64,000 nucleotides of DNA from Mercurialis annua (GCF_937616625.2 NC_065571.1:10852501-10916500); one strand, 5' to 3'; numbered from the stretch's first letter, positions 10,334-23,130 are shown. Numbers and translations: made by a program. Notes: generated by a model from the sequence alone, not told the origin.

Positions 10334-11847
10334 TTAAAAAAATTGTTATAATTTAAAATTTGATCCTTCCATTTTTTTTTTCTATATATTTTTGGATATT
10401 TTCACTAATTGTGTTTTTCTAGCTTTGATGTATTGTCGATATTTTTTAGTTGGATTTTCATTTATATTTAAGTTGATGTTTTATTTATGAATAGTAAAGT
10501 TGGTTTTTAGGATTCTTGGTTGAGTGAGAGGATATATTAGAATTAGTATTTTAAAAACCAAATTGGTTTAGTCACCGGTTTCCGATTTGACCAATTCAAC
10601 CGCTGGTTGAACCGGATAAGCAAAATTATACATATAAAAAATTATTTTAATTTATATTTGTCTAAAAATAAGAATTCGGATTGAAGAAATATTAAATTTT
10701 ATTATATAATTAGTACAGTATGTTATTCAATTTTTTAACTTACTATTTTATAATTTATATATGTCATTTCTTAAATGAAATCTTAAATAGAAACCCTAAC
10801 CGTAAAGAGTTTTTATATATTTTGTTTTTCGTTATTTTTAAAATACCCACCATTAGAAAGATTTGAATAACTTAATAAATATTGTCCGAATATGAAAATT
10901 GGCTATGAATACTCTTGTAAAAACCAACTGCCTTAAAGATACTTGAGAGTTAACCAACCAAATATCCGTATTTTTCCTTCTAAAGATTCTCCTATTTTGT
11001 GCCTTTCAAATTTTCCAACAAAAATATAACCAAATACCATACCAAATGCTTCAAGTGAGATTATTAAACAAAATAGGTATAGTGTGCAAGATTATTATAA
11101 ACTCAGTTGACTATATGTCCATGCATCGTGCAACAAAGATTACTATCCAAAAGACTGTTTTATGAAAGCAAAAGTCACTAGAAAAAGCTGAAAAGATGAA
11201 TTAATTAATTAAAAAAGATACTAATTGATTGGAATGCATTGTTATATATATATATATATGAAAATATTATATAATATCCAATTAATAAAAGCGACGGGTT
11301 CTAGCTGGATTCAGCCTCGAAAAAATGGTGGCATGAACTGGTGAAATATAGTTGAAATGAATAGCTTTTTTAAGATATAATTATGATAACAAATTGTTGT
11401 TAATTGAAGCTTAGATTTGTAATCATGCATGTTTTGTCTAGGATTCTGGAGCAATACTATAATGTAATAAAAATTATGTAATTATTATGACAATTAAAGT
11501 CATAATAAGATTTTTACTTAGATAGAAAGTGGAAAGCCAACTTGTTGAATGGCTATATGGCCCTACACATAAAACCCTAAACAAATGAATATTTCCTAAA
11601 TGGGTAAATTAAAGAAACTTTAATACCAAAAAAATTATGAATAAATAAATGAAATCTTGATCGTTGCTTTGGCAACTTTTTTTTCTTGATTCTAAATAAA
11701 GGAAGAAGCAATACACTTGGTAATGGCTACAAATCACATGGTGATGCCAATAAAATGAGTTTGTCGCTCACTTTTTAGGGCTAATATTGGTGTATGTATA
11801 TATGCATGTTACACTTTGTGTTGATGCACCAACATTTTGATTATGGT
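10334..11847. other. Non-coding AT-rich sequence with a hAT MITE remnant
   Basis: No exon was recognised. At about 10545-10620 the words ACCGGTTTCCGATTTG and GGTTGAACCGG mark a remnant of the hAT-like MITE type seen complete at 48768. A short (TA)n run is at about 11240. Confidence 0.45.
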
Positions 11848-11855
11848 GTAGTATG

Positions 11856-12188
11856 CACTGTTTTAAAAATTAAATCAGATTGGCCCGTTAAATCGGTTCG
11901 ACTACAAATTAATAGTCAGTCTGGTTTAGTTCTTGTTTAATAGTTTAAAATACGATTGAATTTCTTTAAACTGAAAAACTAAAAAAATTAGAAATTATTA
12001 AACCAATCAAATCATAAAAACCGTTCGATTTTGTATTTATTAGTTAGAACATGATTTGATTACTAATTTTTATCCATTTTTTTATGAATATGTTGTATAA
12101 ATATATGTATAGTTTTTGACTATTTGAATCGGTTGAATTGTAAATCGATACACACACTTACGGCCACCGGTTTGATTTTAAAACATTT
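11856..12188. mobile_element. hAT-type MITE, 8-bp TSD
   Basis: The left end is CACTGTTTTAAAAATTAAAT and the right end in reverse complement is AAATGTTTTAAAATCAAACC. The interior has GGTTCGAC and ACCGGTTTG words typical of this MITE type. The flanks GTAGTATG (11848-11855) and GTAGAATG (12189-12196) agree at 7 of 8 positions, consistent with an aged hAT duplication. Confidence 0.7.
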
Positions 12189-12196
12189 GTAGAATG

Positions 12197-12800
12197 TAAG
12201 GAGGATAAGCATTAATATAAAGCTATGATGAAAAAACATTTTATCTAAAGTTGAAAATGCAAGACTCAAAAAAGTTAAGACAGCTACAAATTAATTAATA
12301 ATAAATATAGCTAGGTTAATGAAGATTAGATAAGACTTTTTTAGGGTATGATTATGATTCCAAAAGAACAATTCTCCATCGTTAACTCTAGAGATAGTCT
12401 TAGATTCCTTTTCCCTTGATTATTATGCCCTTTCTAATCAAAGAAAACAATTAATAAATAAATAAATAGAACTTTTGTATGCATATCGGACCATATTGGA
12501 GTTTATGTCCAATCCCTTGATATCAATTTGCTTAGGTTTTAACCTTCAAACCCATCGTTTCTTGTCGCCGGTTAAGCTGGCCGGAGGGTCCCGCAAAATG
12601 CGAAGACCCGCTTGACCACAAGTACATGAAGAAAAAAGAAAAGGGTTATGCATCTATAAGTATCTTTATAACTATAATATCTTTTAGATTATGATTATAG
12701 TCATATGGAGGTGGGGGGCACCTTCATGATTTTATACTTTTTTCTTGAGTTCAATTCACCATCAATATGTGTATGAACTAAGGATCAATGTGGTCATTAA
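12197..12800. other. Non-coding stretch, nothing recognised
   Basis: No exon or bounded repeat was seen. A GC-richer patch at about 12555-12625 (GTCGCCGGTTAAGCTGGCCG) stands out from the surrounding sequence but has no frame or motif I can name. Confidence 0.4.
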
Positions 12801-12809
12801 TTTATAATT

Positions 12810-14250
12810 GACAAAATGAATTTACTCATACATGATTTAGGCTTGGTTCTATTTTGACGCAACATGGTCAAGTAATTGCTTATGTTTCGCGGAAATTGAA
12901 TAAGCATGAAGTTAATTATCCTACAAATGAGTTGGAGTAAGTTATAGTGGTTTTCGCAGTTTAGATTTGGAGGCATTATTTGTATGGTACGACTTGTGAA
13001 ATTTTCACTAATCACGAGAATATATCTTTGATCAACAACAATTGAACCTCGGGTAGAGAAATGGTTGAAGTTATTAAATGATTGTGATTATATGATTCAG
13101 TATCAGTCTGGTAAGGCCAATATGGTGGCCGATGGTTCGAGTCAAAAAACTTTTGGTAGCCTCGCTCACATTTTGGAGGAACGGCGAAGACCCTGGATTC
13201 AGAAGTTGTATAAGGTATTCGATTTGGGAGTTTATTTTCAGATTTCAAATTCGGGTGATTTGTTGGCTCATTTTCAAGTCCAATCAATTTTAATTGATCT
13301 GAATAAAACTTTACAAGTTGAGGATCACATAGGAGATATATTCTAAATGAAGTCTGTCAAGGTAATAATTTAGAGTGAATATTGGAAAATGGAGTGCTTA
13401 AGCACATGACTAGATTTTTCGTCGAATGTTGAAAACTTAAAAAAACAGATCCATCAAAATGTATATTGTACATCTCAAATCCATCAAAATGTATTATGAT
13501 GTGAAAAGTATGTATTGGTGGAGCAATATGAAGAAGAATATTGCAAAATTGTTTTTGAAATGCTCGACTTGTCAACAAGTGAAACTTGAACACCAACGAC
13601 CATTTGGATATTTACACCAATTACTATTCCCGAGTGAAAGTGGGAAAGAATTACAATGAATTTTGTTATTCGTCTTCCACGAACCCAACAAGGATAAGAT
13701 TCTATTTGGATTATTATAGATTGTGTGAATACGTCAGCGCTTTTTATTTGGATTAAGATTACATATAAGGAAGCTAGACTGGCACAGCTTTACATTGAGA
13801 GAATTGTATGTTAACACGGTGTGCCGGTCTTGATTGTCTCAAATAGAGGTTCGCTATTTGCCTCTCATTTTTAGAAAAAGCTACAAGGGGCTTTGGGTAC
13901 TCATTTGAAACGGTACTACTTTCCATCCTCAAATGGATGGCCAATTTGAACTACTAAGACATTGAAGGACATGTTTCAGATGTGTGTGATTGTCTTGAGT
14001 GGCAAGTGGGATATATACTTACCGTTAATTGAGTTCTCATATAATAGTAGTTATCATTCGAGTATGGTGATAACACTGTAGGAAGCCTTGTATGACTGTA
14101 AGTGGTGAGCACAAATTGTTGGAAGAAACAAATAATTAGATTACCTCAGAGAAAGTACCAGTAATTAAAAACAGTTTGAAACCGCTTTAAGTCAGCAAAA
14201 GAATTATGTGGATCCTAAGTGAGAGATGTTAAATTTCAGGTTGGTCACTT
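12810..14250 (+). pseudogene. Ty3/gypsy pol fragment: RNase H and integrase, broken
   Basis: Frames in several registers read in order: RNase H region motifs [19 protein letters not shown] (near 12880), IWRHYLYG (near 12962) and GKANMVADGSS (near 13110); then the integrase zinc-binding half CSTCQQVKLEHQRP (near 13563); then a degraded catalytic core with GTHLKR and LPLIEFSYNNSYHSS (near 14025). The RG motif that normally follows a catalytic Asp reads SNRGS near 13838, so that Asp is lost. Gag, protease and most reverse transcriptase are missing, so the element is truncated at about 12810. It belongs with the LTR at 14703. Confidence 0.85.
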
Positions 14251-14689
14251 TATTTTCCTTCAAATTTCACCAATTAAAGGAGTTGTTCATTTCAGTAAGT
14301 AAGGAAAGTTGGCTTTAATATATGTTGGATAGAATACGATGATGGAATGTGCTAGAGAAATAGCTTCTACCTTAACTTTACATCTAGACATGTCCCAAAT
14401 CTATTCACTTATTCCATCTATTGATGTTGTAGAAATGAATTTCTGATTCTTCTCATGAAGTTGTACCTCATAGTATAGAAATTAACAAAAATTTAGCATA
14501 TGAATATGATTGTTCGTAGATTGTAAAATAAGAAGATTTTGATGTGTAATGTTTTTTTAGAGAACCCATTAAGTTGAAGGGTGTACACGAGAGACATGAA
14601 CCTCATGCATAATTGTTATTCATAGCTCTTTTCTTAATGTTTTATTAATGTCTATTTTTGTTTGATTTTAAGCTGGGGAAAATTATCCT

Positions 14690-14702
14690 AATGAGGGGAG
14701 AA
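14690..14702 (+). other. Polypurine tract before the gypsy 3' LTR
   Basis: GAGGGGAGAA lies directly before TGTAATATCTCGTG. It is the plus-strand primer site used in LTR retrotransposon replication. The same arrangement, TTGGGGAGAA before TGTAATACCCCGTG, occurs at 62174, which supports the call. Confidence 0.75.
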
Positions 14703-15970
14703 TGTAATATCTCGTGTTTTTCCTGCAAATTTCCATTAGTATTTTTGACATATTAATCGGTATTACTAATAAGATGGGGGTAAACATAAAACTGATGAAT
14801 TTATATTATTACTAATAAGAATTAACTTTATAAAAATGGAATCTCATTCATAAAGAAACCAAATGAAATCATATTTATAAATATTTTTTTCATTTATAAA
14901 TTTCATAACCAATGATCCTGGCTGCGAGCATAGTTTCAAACATTCACCTTCCGAGCTACGAGCGTAGCTACCAATAATAAGAATTAACTTTATAAAACTG
15001 AAATCTCATTCATAAAGATACCAGATGAAATCATATCCATAAATATTTTTTTTATTTATAAATTTCATAACCAATAATCCTGGCTGTGAGCATAGTTTCA
15101 AACATTCACCTTCCCGGCTACGAGCATAGCTACCAACGTTCATCAACTAAGATCGTTCATTTTTTTTATAATAAAGACTGTTCACTTAATGTATTGATAC
15201 GGGTCTCGGGAGATTTGGCTTCCACCTGAGAGCCTCATATCGGTCTCTTTACATTTCATTAATAATTTTTCATTTATACTCTCGATTGATACCGATGCAC
15301 ACACAGTCCTATTGCTGCCTAATAGATAGCTCGTTTCATCGGCTCCATATCGGTGTTCAAAACACATATAGCAATATGCATTTGAAATGAAATTTTTGTA
15401 TATAGAAAATAAATATGCTTTACTCAATAATTAAAAGTAATAACATAAACTAGCAGTGGCTAATCCTTGCGTCTTATCTTTAAACTCTGATCCTGAGATC
15501 TGGTACTCGTCGGATCTAATCAATTATTACAAGTCAATATATTAACTAGTTGGGATGACGGTCTAACTCTAAAATTGACTATAAACACATACCAATCACG
15601 TTATCATGTAGTACTTTTCACTTTTACCCTTTTCATGTATCGTTAACTGATTATCGTTTCTAGCTCCGTTTTTATAAACTTTTTATCTCGAACTTATTTC
15701 AAATCTTTTATTCATATCTTCATTCGGCCAAATTCATAAACTTTAGGCTCGATGTTTTATCAACTTCCTCTCATTTTATCGACCAAACTCAATAACTCAA
15801 GGTCTGATATAAAATTTGATATTGTAACCCGTTTTTTTTTATGAAATATTGTTGTAACCCGTTAGTCGACGTCACACCTTCCAAACCCGGTTATTAATAT
15901 CTTAACTTGTCGGCCGAGGCTACTTTCTCTCTAGGTCTGGTTAATGATATTTGAAATATTATTAACAATA
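14703..15970 (+). mobile_element. Gypsy 3' LTR start and LTR-like mosaic
   Basis: The LTR begins at 14703 with TGTAATATCTCGTGTTTTTCC, close to the start of the LTR at 54902 (TGTAATACCCCGTG). The right end is not defined. Part of the stretch looks like LTR sequence in the opposite sense: on the minus strand near 15300 it has ACTGTGTGTGCATCGG, close to ACTGTGTGCACCGG in the LTR at 56995. It may therefore hold two LTR pieces joined head to head. It also contains a 162-bp tandem duplication. Confidence 0.55.
14814..15137. repeat. 162-bp tandem duplication, two copies
   Basis: Copy one is 14814-14975 and copy two 14976-15137. Both start AATAAGAATTAACTTTATAA and end with a GAGCTACGAGCGTAGCTACC-like segment, with a small number of substitutions. 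It lies inside the LTR-like region and is probably a local slippage or unequal-exchange product. Confidence 0.85.
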
Positions 15971-16897
15971 TTTTTTAACTCTTCCCCCACCCCCACCCCG
16001 CTCTAGTTGCGCCTTATGCACTATTTAACGTTTCAGTTTAATACTATTGCACTTTCAGTCGAGCAAATTTAACTGACAGATAATAAGGATAAAGGATTTG
16101 ATTAATAAATATAATATAATTCAATATGTAAAATTATTTTATGATTAAATTAGACTAAATGGTGAAGAAAAAGTTCATACATATTAATATTTTTCAAAGT
16201 AATATAAAAATTCATAATTTTTTTGATAAAGACAATACAAATAATGATAAAATTAAATATATAAATCTTTACATTTATAATGAGTTTTCTCTCATCATGG
16301 ACTGATTTATCATAAAAATAAGTTAGAAGACTGAATTATATTTAATTTTTAAAATGAAACCTTTCATTGTTTTTATTTGCAAATTGGATATTACTATTAA
16401 ACATCACAAAATTACTTTATTGTTCATGATATAATTATCAATTATATTATAATTTGAAATAATATTAATTCATTTTGTTTTGCTACTAAGGATAACCATT
16501 TATACTTTAATCATAAAAATGCATAGCAAAACCTAGCTACTTCTGAAGTCATCATTTTGTTTTTGAACAAAAAGCTAGGGCTAGATAATGTGTGTTATAT
16601 AGAGAGGGAGACTCAAACCAAATAAGGTGGGAAACACATTCATATGTAAGTTGAAAATTTTGTTAATAAATTTTAGACATAAGAACAAGTTTGTATAAAT
16701 GCATGGACAAAGAGGTTGCATAAATGTGTTCCACACTAAAATTTGATTATCTTATTGTTGTAGAGGATTAGCAAATTCTCCAATAGACACAGTTTTGTGA
16801 GGTGCTGTGGACCATTCATGCTTTGAGCAATGCTGGTTTATGTCTAGATAGTGCTTAAAGAACATGAGCAAATTGGAGATGGATATATGTATTATAT

Positions 16898-17064
16898 TAC
16901 GGGTATATGCACCGAACCAAACCGATAAAAAATTGACCGAACCAAATAACAAATAATCGGAAATCAAATTGGGTTATTGATTTCAAAAATTAAAAAAAAT
17001 GGCTTAGTTTGTGTTTTTAATTTTAGAAACAAAAAAAACCGAATTGTATATATATATATATATA

Positions 17065-17099
<35 letters not shown>

Positions 17100-17415
17100 A
17101 TATGTATATGTATATGTATATATAATATAATTTAAAAGAAACGAAATTGTTTTCAATAAAAATAGTATTATTTTTGTATGTGCTCAAATGGTTTAAATGT
17201 GTAATTTTAATCTTAAAATATCAAAGTCGAATAAAATTTTACCCTTTAATTTGGTTTATTTAAAAGTCGGACGGTTTAAATATTTTTACTTTCAAATGGA
17301 ACCAAATTTTATCCTTTAATTCAGTTTGGTTTTTATTTTTTAATAACCGATCTATTTTACTATTTGACTATCAAAAACTATCAAACTAAGTCAAACCAAT
17401 CCACGCACACCCCTA
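16898..17415. mobile_element. hAT-like MITE (TAGGGGTGTGCR ends)
   Basis: The left end TACGGGTATATGCACCGAAC and the reverse complement of the right end TAGGGGTGTGCGTGG match the end type at 7090. The arms carry CCGAACCAAA and TTGGTTT words. No good 8-bp duplication is visible (TATTATAT against ATAAACAT), so the insertion is old or the ends are slightly off. A (TA)n then (TATATG)n microsatellite at about 17047-17125 has expanded inside. Confidence 0.6.
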
Positions 17416-17425
17416 ATAAACATAA

Positions 17426-18291
17426 GCATGTTCGTTGATAAAACAAGTTCTAATTCTTTTTCTCTCCATTTTTGTTGTTTTTTATCTATGTTTTAGTTTA
17501 TGAGGGTGGTGTTGGAAGATAGAAGAGAGGCTTGGATTTGTTGGACCCATAAGCTAAAATACATCTAAAAGTGTGTTGTCTCCTCTAATATTGACCCCCA
17601 TGAAGAATGGAAAAGAAAATGCATAATTATGTCTTATTTTAGTATTATTTTTTCCTTCATATTTCCTTTAAATATGCCCCCACACACTTGTTCAATAATG
17701 AACAGTTTTTATATTGGTAGGTATGGGTTAGAGGTATCTAGACTAAATACAAATCCTAGCTACACCATGGCCAAGATACATTACTTAATTAAGCAACATT
17801 TAACATTTTCAAACACCTAGCTACCTAATTTTCGTTTTTTTTTTTCCCTCATCCCTTTATGTATAAAGTTGTGATATGTATCCAAAGATAAAATTCAACA
17901 TTTATGTTTTTATATTTTTTTGATTTTATTTGAACACTTTTCTAATTTTCAGGATTTATCTTGTGGAATTGGACTTTTGAAAGAAACTATAGAAATTCAG
18001 CTTCGTCTAAAAGATTTTTGAAACCATTAAAAATATTCACTAAAAATAAATCATAATCACTTTTCTGAATCGCTATACGAAACTTAGCGTTAGTATATAA
18101 GTAATATTCCATTTTAACTGGTGTCAAAATCTTCTGTTAAAAATGAAAAATAATGAATGAACATGAATAAAACTGTCAGATCTCTCTATTATAAGTATGA
18201 GAGTGAAATAATATTATCAAAGTTCCATATTCCATGAAAATGGCAAGTGAATCATGAACAAATTGTAGTGCAGAGAGGTGAAATTAGAATC
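17426..18291. other. Non-coding stretch, nothing recognised
   Basis: No gene or repeat boundary was found. The 63-residue frame at 17629-17820 has no family resemblance I can see. Confidence 0.4.
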
Positions 18292-18299
18292 TCATTAGG

Positions 18300-18509
18300 C
18301 AGGGACGGACTTATAAAGAGCTTACAGTGGGCAGTTGATCACCTTATTATTTTGAATTTTTTTTAAAAAATAAATATATACGTTACCAGTATACATTTTT
18401 GCCCTAAGAATTTATATCACTGACCACCTTAAATTTTTTAATTTTTTTATTTTATGAATTTTCGGTACAATCTTACCCATCTTATAAAAAAATTCTGAAT
18501 CCGCCACTG
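18300..18509. mobile_element. hAT-type MITE (CAGKGRCGGAYT ends), 8-bp TSD
   Basis: The left end is CAGGGACGGACTTA and the right end in reverse complement is CAGTGGCGGATTCAGA. The flanks TCATTAGG (18292-18299) and TCGTTAGG (18510-18517) agree at 7 of 8 positions. At 210 bp with no frame this is a typical non-autonomous element. A lone end of the same family (GGATCCGCCACTG) occurs at about 29968 in intron 1 of the WD40 gene. Confidence 0.75.
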
Positions 18510-19095
18510 TCGTTAGGGTTGTAGAAAAATTTCATGAAATAAATTTGGATAGAACTCTGAGGAACTTTTTCATTCCAAGGTTCGAGTAAAAGCAGATTGA
18601 TGAATCGTATTCATATTGATTTAATGCATTGAGATGATCCAATCAAAGCCAACATGAATACGATCCATGTGTTAATTATATCAACCGGAATACGACACAA
18701 AATTTAAATGAGTTACGCGTGCTAACACCCATAAATCACTATAGTATGTGATTACATCGCGTTCAGTTCGGCCAGTCCCTATCGGAGGACAACCAGGAGA
18801 GCACGAGTGAGGGGGGGTGGGGGGCAATCCTAAAGCAGGTTTTGCGGCTCGTTTGATAATAAACATGATGATGCACTTTAAATTGCATTATAATTAGTTA
18901 CACTTACACCCTAATTTGAACATTTGACCTGTGAATATAAGAAGAAAAACCCACAATAAAACTAGGGGCTTATTAGGTGTTTACCTAAAATAAGAAAATA
19001 ATATGAAATATTACCTCAGTGTAGAAAAGATATTAAAAATACATCATGATTTTTGTCTAATTATTTTTGTACTCTGCGTGTGAAAATATTCAGAA

Positions 19096-19097
<2 letters not shown>

Positions 19098-19190
<93 letters not shown>
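19098..19190. repeat. (CT)n microsatellite
   Basis: About 45 CT units, followed by a GC-rich imperfect run of CGCCATCGC and CCTCCGCCAT words to about 19310. The Ser-Leu and Arg-Glu frames that cross it are repeat artefacts. Confidence 0.95.
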
Positions 19191-19191
<1 letters not shown>

Positions 19192-19470
19192 TCTTCATTA
19201 TTTCTCCCCATCGCCTCTGCCGTCGCCTCCGCCATCACCTCCGACATCGCTCCGCCATCGCCCCGCCATCGCTCCGCCGTCGCCTCCGCCATCGCCCCGC
19301 CATCGTTCCACTATTATTTGAGATTTAAATTATCGATTCTGTAATTTTTATGGTTTATTTTAACTTACAGGCCTAAAAAATATCGATCTTACAATTTTTT
19401 AGTTTTCAGATCTAAAAATCTGTAGAAAAAAACGATTTTCATCTGAAAAAAAATAATTTTCTGCAAAAAA

Positions 19471-20270
19471 ACGATTTTCTGTGAAAAAACAGTGTCTGAT
19501 TATCATATCATTATCACGCCGTTATCATAATACTGCAGAAAATAAAAAAAATCTATGAAAAATAATGTTTGATTATCATACTGCTATCATAACATTATCA
19601 TGACGTACTTTGTCATAACACTATATTATCATAACATTATCATGACGTACTTTATCATAACAGTATATTATCATAACATTATCATGACCTACTTTATCAT
19701 AATAGTATATTATCATAATATTATCATAACGTATTTTATCATAACATTTTATTATACCTTATCATATTATTATCAAACGGTATCATATTATAATCATCAA
19801 ATTTATCATATTGTTATCATAATATTATTTATCTTTTATCATAACTATATCATACTATTATCATAATATGTAAAAAAACGATTTTTTGTGGAAAAACAAT
19901 GTCTGATTATCATATCATTATCACTATGTTATCACGCCGTTATCATAATACTGCAGAAAATAAAAAAAATCTATGAAAAATAATGTTTGATTATCATACT
20001 GTTATCATAACATTATCATGACGTACTTTGTCATAACACTATATTATCATAACATTATCATGACGTACTTTATCATAACAGTATATTATCATAACATTAT
20101 CATGACCTACTTTATCATAATAGTATATTATCATAACGTATTTTATCATAACATTTTATTATACCTTATCATATTATTATCAAACGGTATCATATTATTA
20201 TCATCAATTTTATCATATTGTTATCATAACATTATTTATCTTTTATCATAACTATATCATACTATTATCA
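19471..20270. repeat. ~407-bp tandem duplication of an ATCATAA array
   Basis: The block beginning ACGATTTTCTGTG at 19471 recurs at 19878 (ACGATTTTTTGTGG) with the same order of landmarks: GTCTGATTATCATATC, ACGCCGTTATCATAAT, CTGCAGAAAATAAAAAAAAT, then alternating ATTATCATGACGTACTTT units. Within each copy the short word TTATCATAAC repeats with small changes. Similar frames at 19600 and 20018 are translations of the same repeat and not genes. Confidence 0.85.
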
Positions 20271-20879
20271 TAATATTATCATAACGTACTTTTATCATAA
20301 CTATATCGTAATTTTTTTATCATAAACTTATCATAACATTATCACAATATACTTTATCATAACAGTATCTAAAAATATTATCATAACATTATCATGACGT
20401 ACTTTATCATAACTATATCATAACTTTATTATACTATTATCATAATCTTATCATATTATTATCATAACCGTATAATATTATAATATTGATATGATAACGT
20501 TAATGATATAGATATGCTAACGTAGTGATACCGAAATGATAATCAAGCACTTTTCTTAATAAAAAATCGTTTTTCGCTGCAGTGTTATGATAATGATATG
20601 ATAACGTCATAGTGATAACGATATGATAATCAGACGCTGTTTTCTGCAAAAAAAATCGTTATTTCTGCAGAAAATTATTTTTTTTATCATAAAATTGTTA
20701 TTTATGCAGATTTTTTAGATCTAAAACCGAAAAAATTGAAGAGCAGTTTTTTCAGATCTGAGCGTTAAAATAACTCGTAATAATCACCACGAGTTAATAA
20801 AAAAAATTGCTAAAATTTAATATAGAAGAGCAGCGGATTGGCGGCGAAACGACGGCAGATCGGTGAAGGATTGGAGAAC

Positions 20880-20975
20880 GACGAAAAAAAAAGATAAAGA
20901 AAAAAAAGAGAAAAAAAAAAGAAGAAAAAGAAAAGAAGAAGAAGAAGAAGAAGAAGAAGAAGAAGAAGAAGAGCA
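20880..20975. repeat. Purine-rich tract with (GAA)n
   Basis: A-rich purine DNA leading into about eleven GAA/AAG units. It lies where a mirror image of the 19098 (CT)n tract would fall in the fold-back element. Long purine tracts of this kind can form triplex DNA. Confidence 0.9.
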
Positions 20976-21189
20976 GTAACTGCTATGAGAGTATAAAAAT
21001 GAGTTATAAAAGAGAGGGAGTAAAAACATAAATAAACCAGGTAGTTATATTAAAAAAAGCCACGTCAGAGTAAAAACAGAAATAAAATAAAAACGGGAAG
21101 TATTTTCCATATCTTTTTTTTGGTGAGGTAATCTTTACAATTATTTTCAAAAATGGAGTGTTTTCCCTAATTTTCTCTAAAACTAGTCT

Positions 21190-22130
21190 AGGGCTAGGAC
21201 TTGTAAATGGGCCTAAATTGTGAGCTTGTGGAACGCCATTAATGGAAACAAGAACAAAGCAATGATGCAAAAATAATCTCATGATCACAGATCATCTTCC
21301 CTACTCAGTCTCCCTCTATGCCTAATTTCTCATTATCTTCAATAGCCATGGCCTATATACTCGAGCAATTTTGTCCCCTACATATTTGAACTCTTGTTTA
21401 CTGCCAAGTTCACTTAAATATGACTTTCTGCAATTATTTGAACAAAATGAATAATTGACATGAGATGATGTGATACCAAAAGAATTAAAATACAGTGTGC
21501 TCCTCCTACCATTTAGAGTCTCCCCTCTGAGTGTTTAAGCGCCACGTCATTTTTACAAGTAGTCAATGAGCATTTGTGATCGAATCTTTTAATTATTACT
21601 TATTTTTATTCAATTTTTCAAATGGTTAACGTATTACTGGTTTGTTGCACGAATGACGCGGTGCAACGATTGTGTTGTATAATTTTCCGTCGGCTTATTT
21701 ATGGAAGAGAGGGCTATGTTATACTAACCATTGAATAAAAAACCAAAACTAACCAGACCAGGCATATATGCCGATTGAATCGAAAACCAACCGGTAAAAA
21801 TACACAAAACCCAAAAATCCAATTGAACCGCGAGAATTAGTGACTGAAAAATATATCAATAAAAACTCAAAATTCATAGCTAATTCTCTAACTTTTTAAT
21901 TTTTTTTATAATTTCACTCAACAAGAAACCAATGGAACACGGATACTAACACAAGCCTTCCTGATAGCAACATATGTAGCACAAAAATAAAAACTGTTCT
22001 TTTTTGAAAATACTTTATAATGCATATAATCAATTCAACTAGAAATTCAAATTGTTAGATGAAACTCTAACAATAGTACTATCTTTAAAGACGGCTCTTG
22101 AAAGAATACATATCGTAAAAAAGTGTTCAT
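21190..22130. other. Non-coding, with a short MITE-like remnant
   Basis: No gene was recognised. At about 21725-21830 the words AAAACCAACCGG and CCAATTGAACCG recall the hAT-like MITEs elsewhere in the window, without clear ends. Confidence 0.4.
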
Positions 22131-22570
22131 GTACGGTTCGTGTTCAGCTCATACTCGTTCATTTAGTTGCTAAACGAGCTCGCAAACGCTCGTTTAGTTG
22201 CTAAACGAGTGAAGGCAAAATATTTAACATTTGCTCTTTTTATATCAAAACTACATAGTTTTAATCGAATATTTTATATTTGAATAACTACAAGTTAGTT
22301 CGAGAACTCTTAATTGATCATTTTTACGACTCGGTTCGTGAACTCTTTATCGAGCTCATAAATGAGCCAGTTCACAAACTCTAATTAAGCTTACATATGA
22401 GATTGTTCACGGACAATTAAATAAGCTAAAATACAAATTGTTTGTGAATATAAACAAGTCGAACAACACTATATTCATATTTGTCTCATTTAAATAAACT
22501 AAAACAAAATCAAGTCTTAGCTTGATTCATTTAAGATACAAACAAACACGAAAACGCCGATCAGCTCCTA
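22125..22570. repeat. Probable degenerate MITE with CTCGTTTAG words
   Basis: The segment GGTTCGTGTTCAGCTCATAC near 22134, the repeated CTCGTTTAGTTGCTAAACGAG inverted word near 22180-22210, and the reversed TCGAACAAC and AACACGAA words near 22460-22555 give an inverted-repeat composition seen in plant MITEs. Neither ends nor a target duplication could be fixed. Confidence 0.35.
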
Positions 22571-23130
22571 CATAATTGATCAAATGTCAAGGATACCATA
22601 GAGATTGATACATGTCGGATAAGCAATTCACCTTAAAGCTCCAACTGTTAGGCGAGACTTTAATAATAATATTATCTCTAATAAAACATAGAGTTTCAAA
22701 ATTTAAAAAAATGTTTCAAGAAATGAAAATGAAATGCCAAAGCATACAAATGTAGGAATTTTTGTGCAACAGACAAACATAGAACAGGTTAGACAAGAAG
22801 CAAAACAATGACTAAGAGAGCAAACCTGGGTATAAAATTGCTAGTGATTTACAGTACAACCTAGAAAATTATCAATAGAAAAGGGAAAATCAGACAACTA
22901 AACTCGCAACTTAGTCAAGAACAAATAACTGCTACTGATACAGGCTAGGCACTAAAAGAATCATCTAACAAGTTACGACCCTTAGCGACATTTTTCGCTC
23001 ATTCATCACTATACCGCTCAATAGCATAAAGTAACAAGCTTGCTTTCAAAAAATTTGCTTCTAAAATTTGCTCGTCTGTCTATTACTTCTAAGTTCTAAC
23101 AACCAGCAGTTGTGGTACAATATAAAGCCC

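Larger units (their letters stand above)
18974..21170. mobile_element. 2.2-kb fold-back element with ATCATAA arrays
   Basis: Both ends and the subterminal blocks are inverted copies. ATTACCTCA near 19010 pairs with TGAGGTAAT near 21125. The left block (about 19385-19530: AGATCTAAAAATCTG, then ATAATTTTCTGCA, then GTCTGATTATCATATC) returns as reverse complement at about 20570-20740. Even the pyrimidine tract (CT)n near 19100 has a purine counterpart, (GAA)n, near 20940. The centre is an array of TTATCATAAC-like words. No transposase frame and no convincing target duplication were found, so the superfamily is open; a large Mutator-like or fold-back element is likely. Confidence 0.65.

Noticed and set aside
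18790..18830. G-run near 18808 as a G-quadruplex
   Set aside because: Only one long G tract with a single interruption; too few separated runs to argue for a defined fold.
19044..19328. Ser-Leu, Arg-Glu and Ala-rich frames
   Set aside because: They come from the (CT)n tract and the GC-rich run beside it.
19600..20251. Two similar Tyr/Ile/Thr-rich frames
   Set aside because: Duplicated ATCATAA repeats; similarity reflects the DNA repeat and not a gene family.
20817..21029. Poly-Ser minus-strand frame
   Set aside because: Product of the (GAA)n tract.
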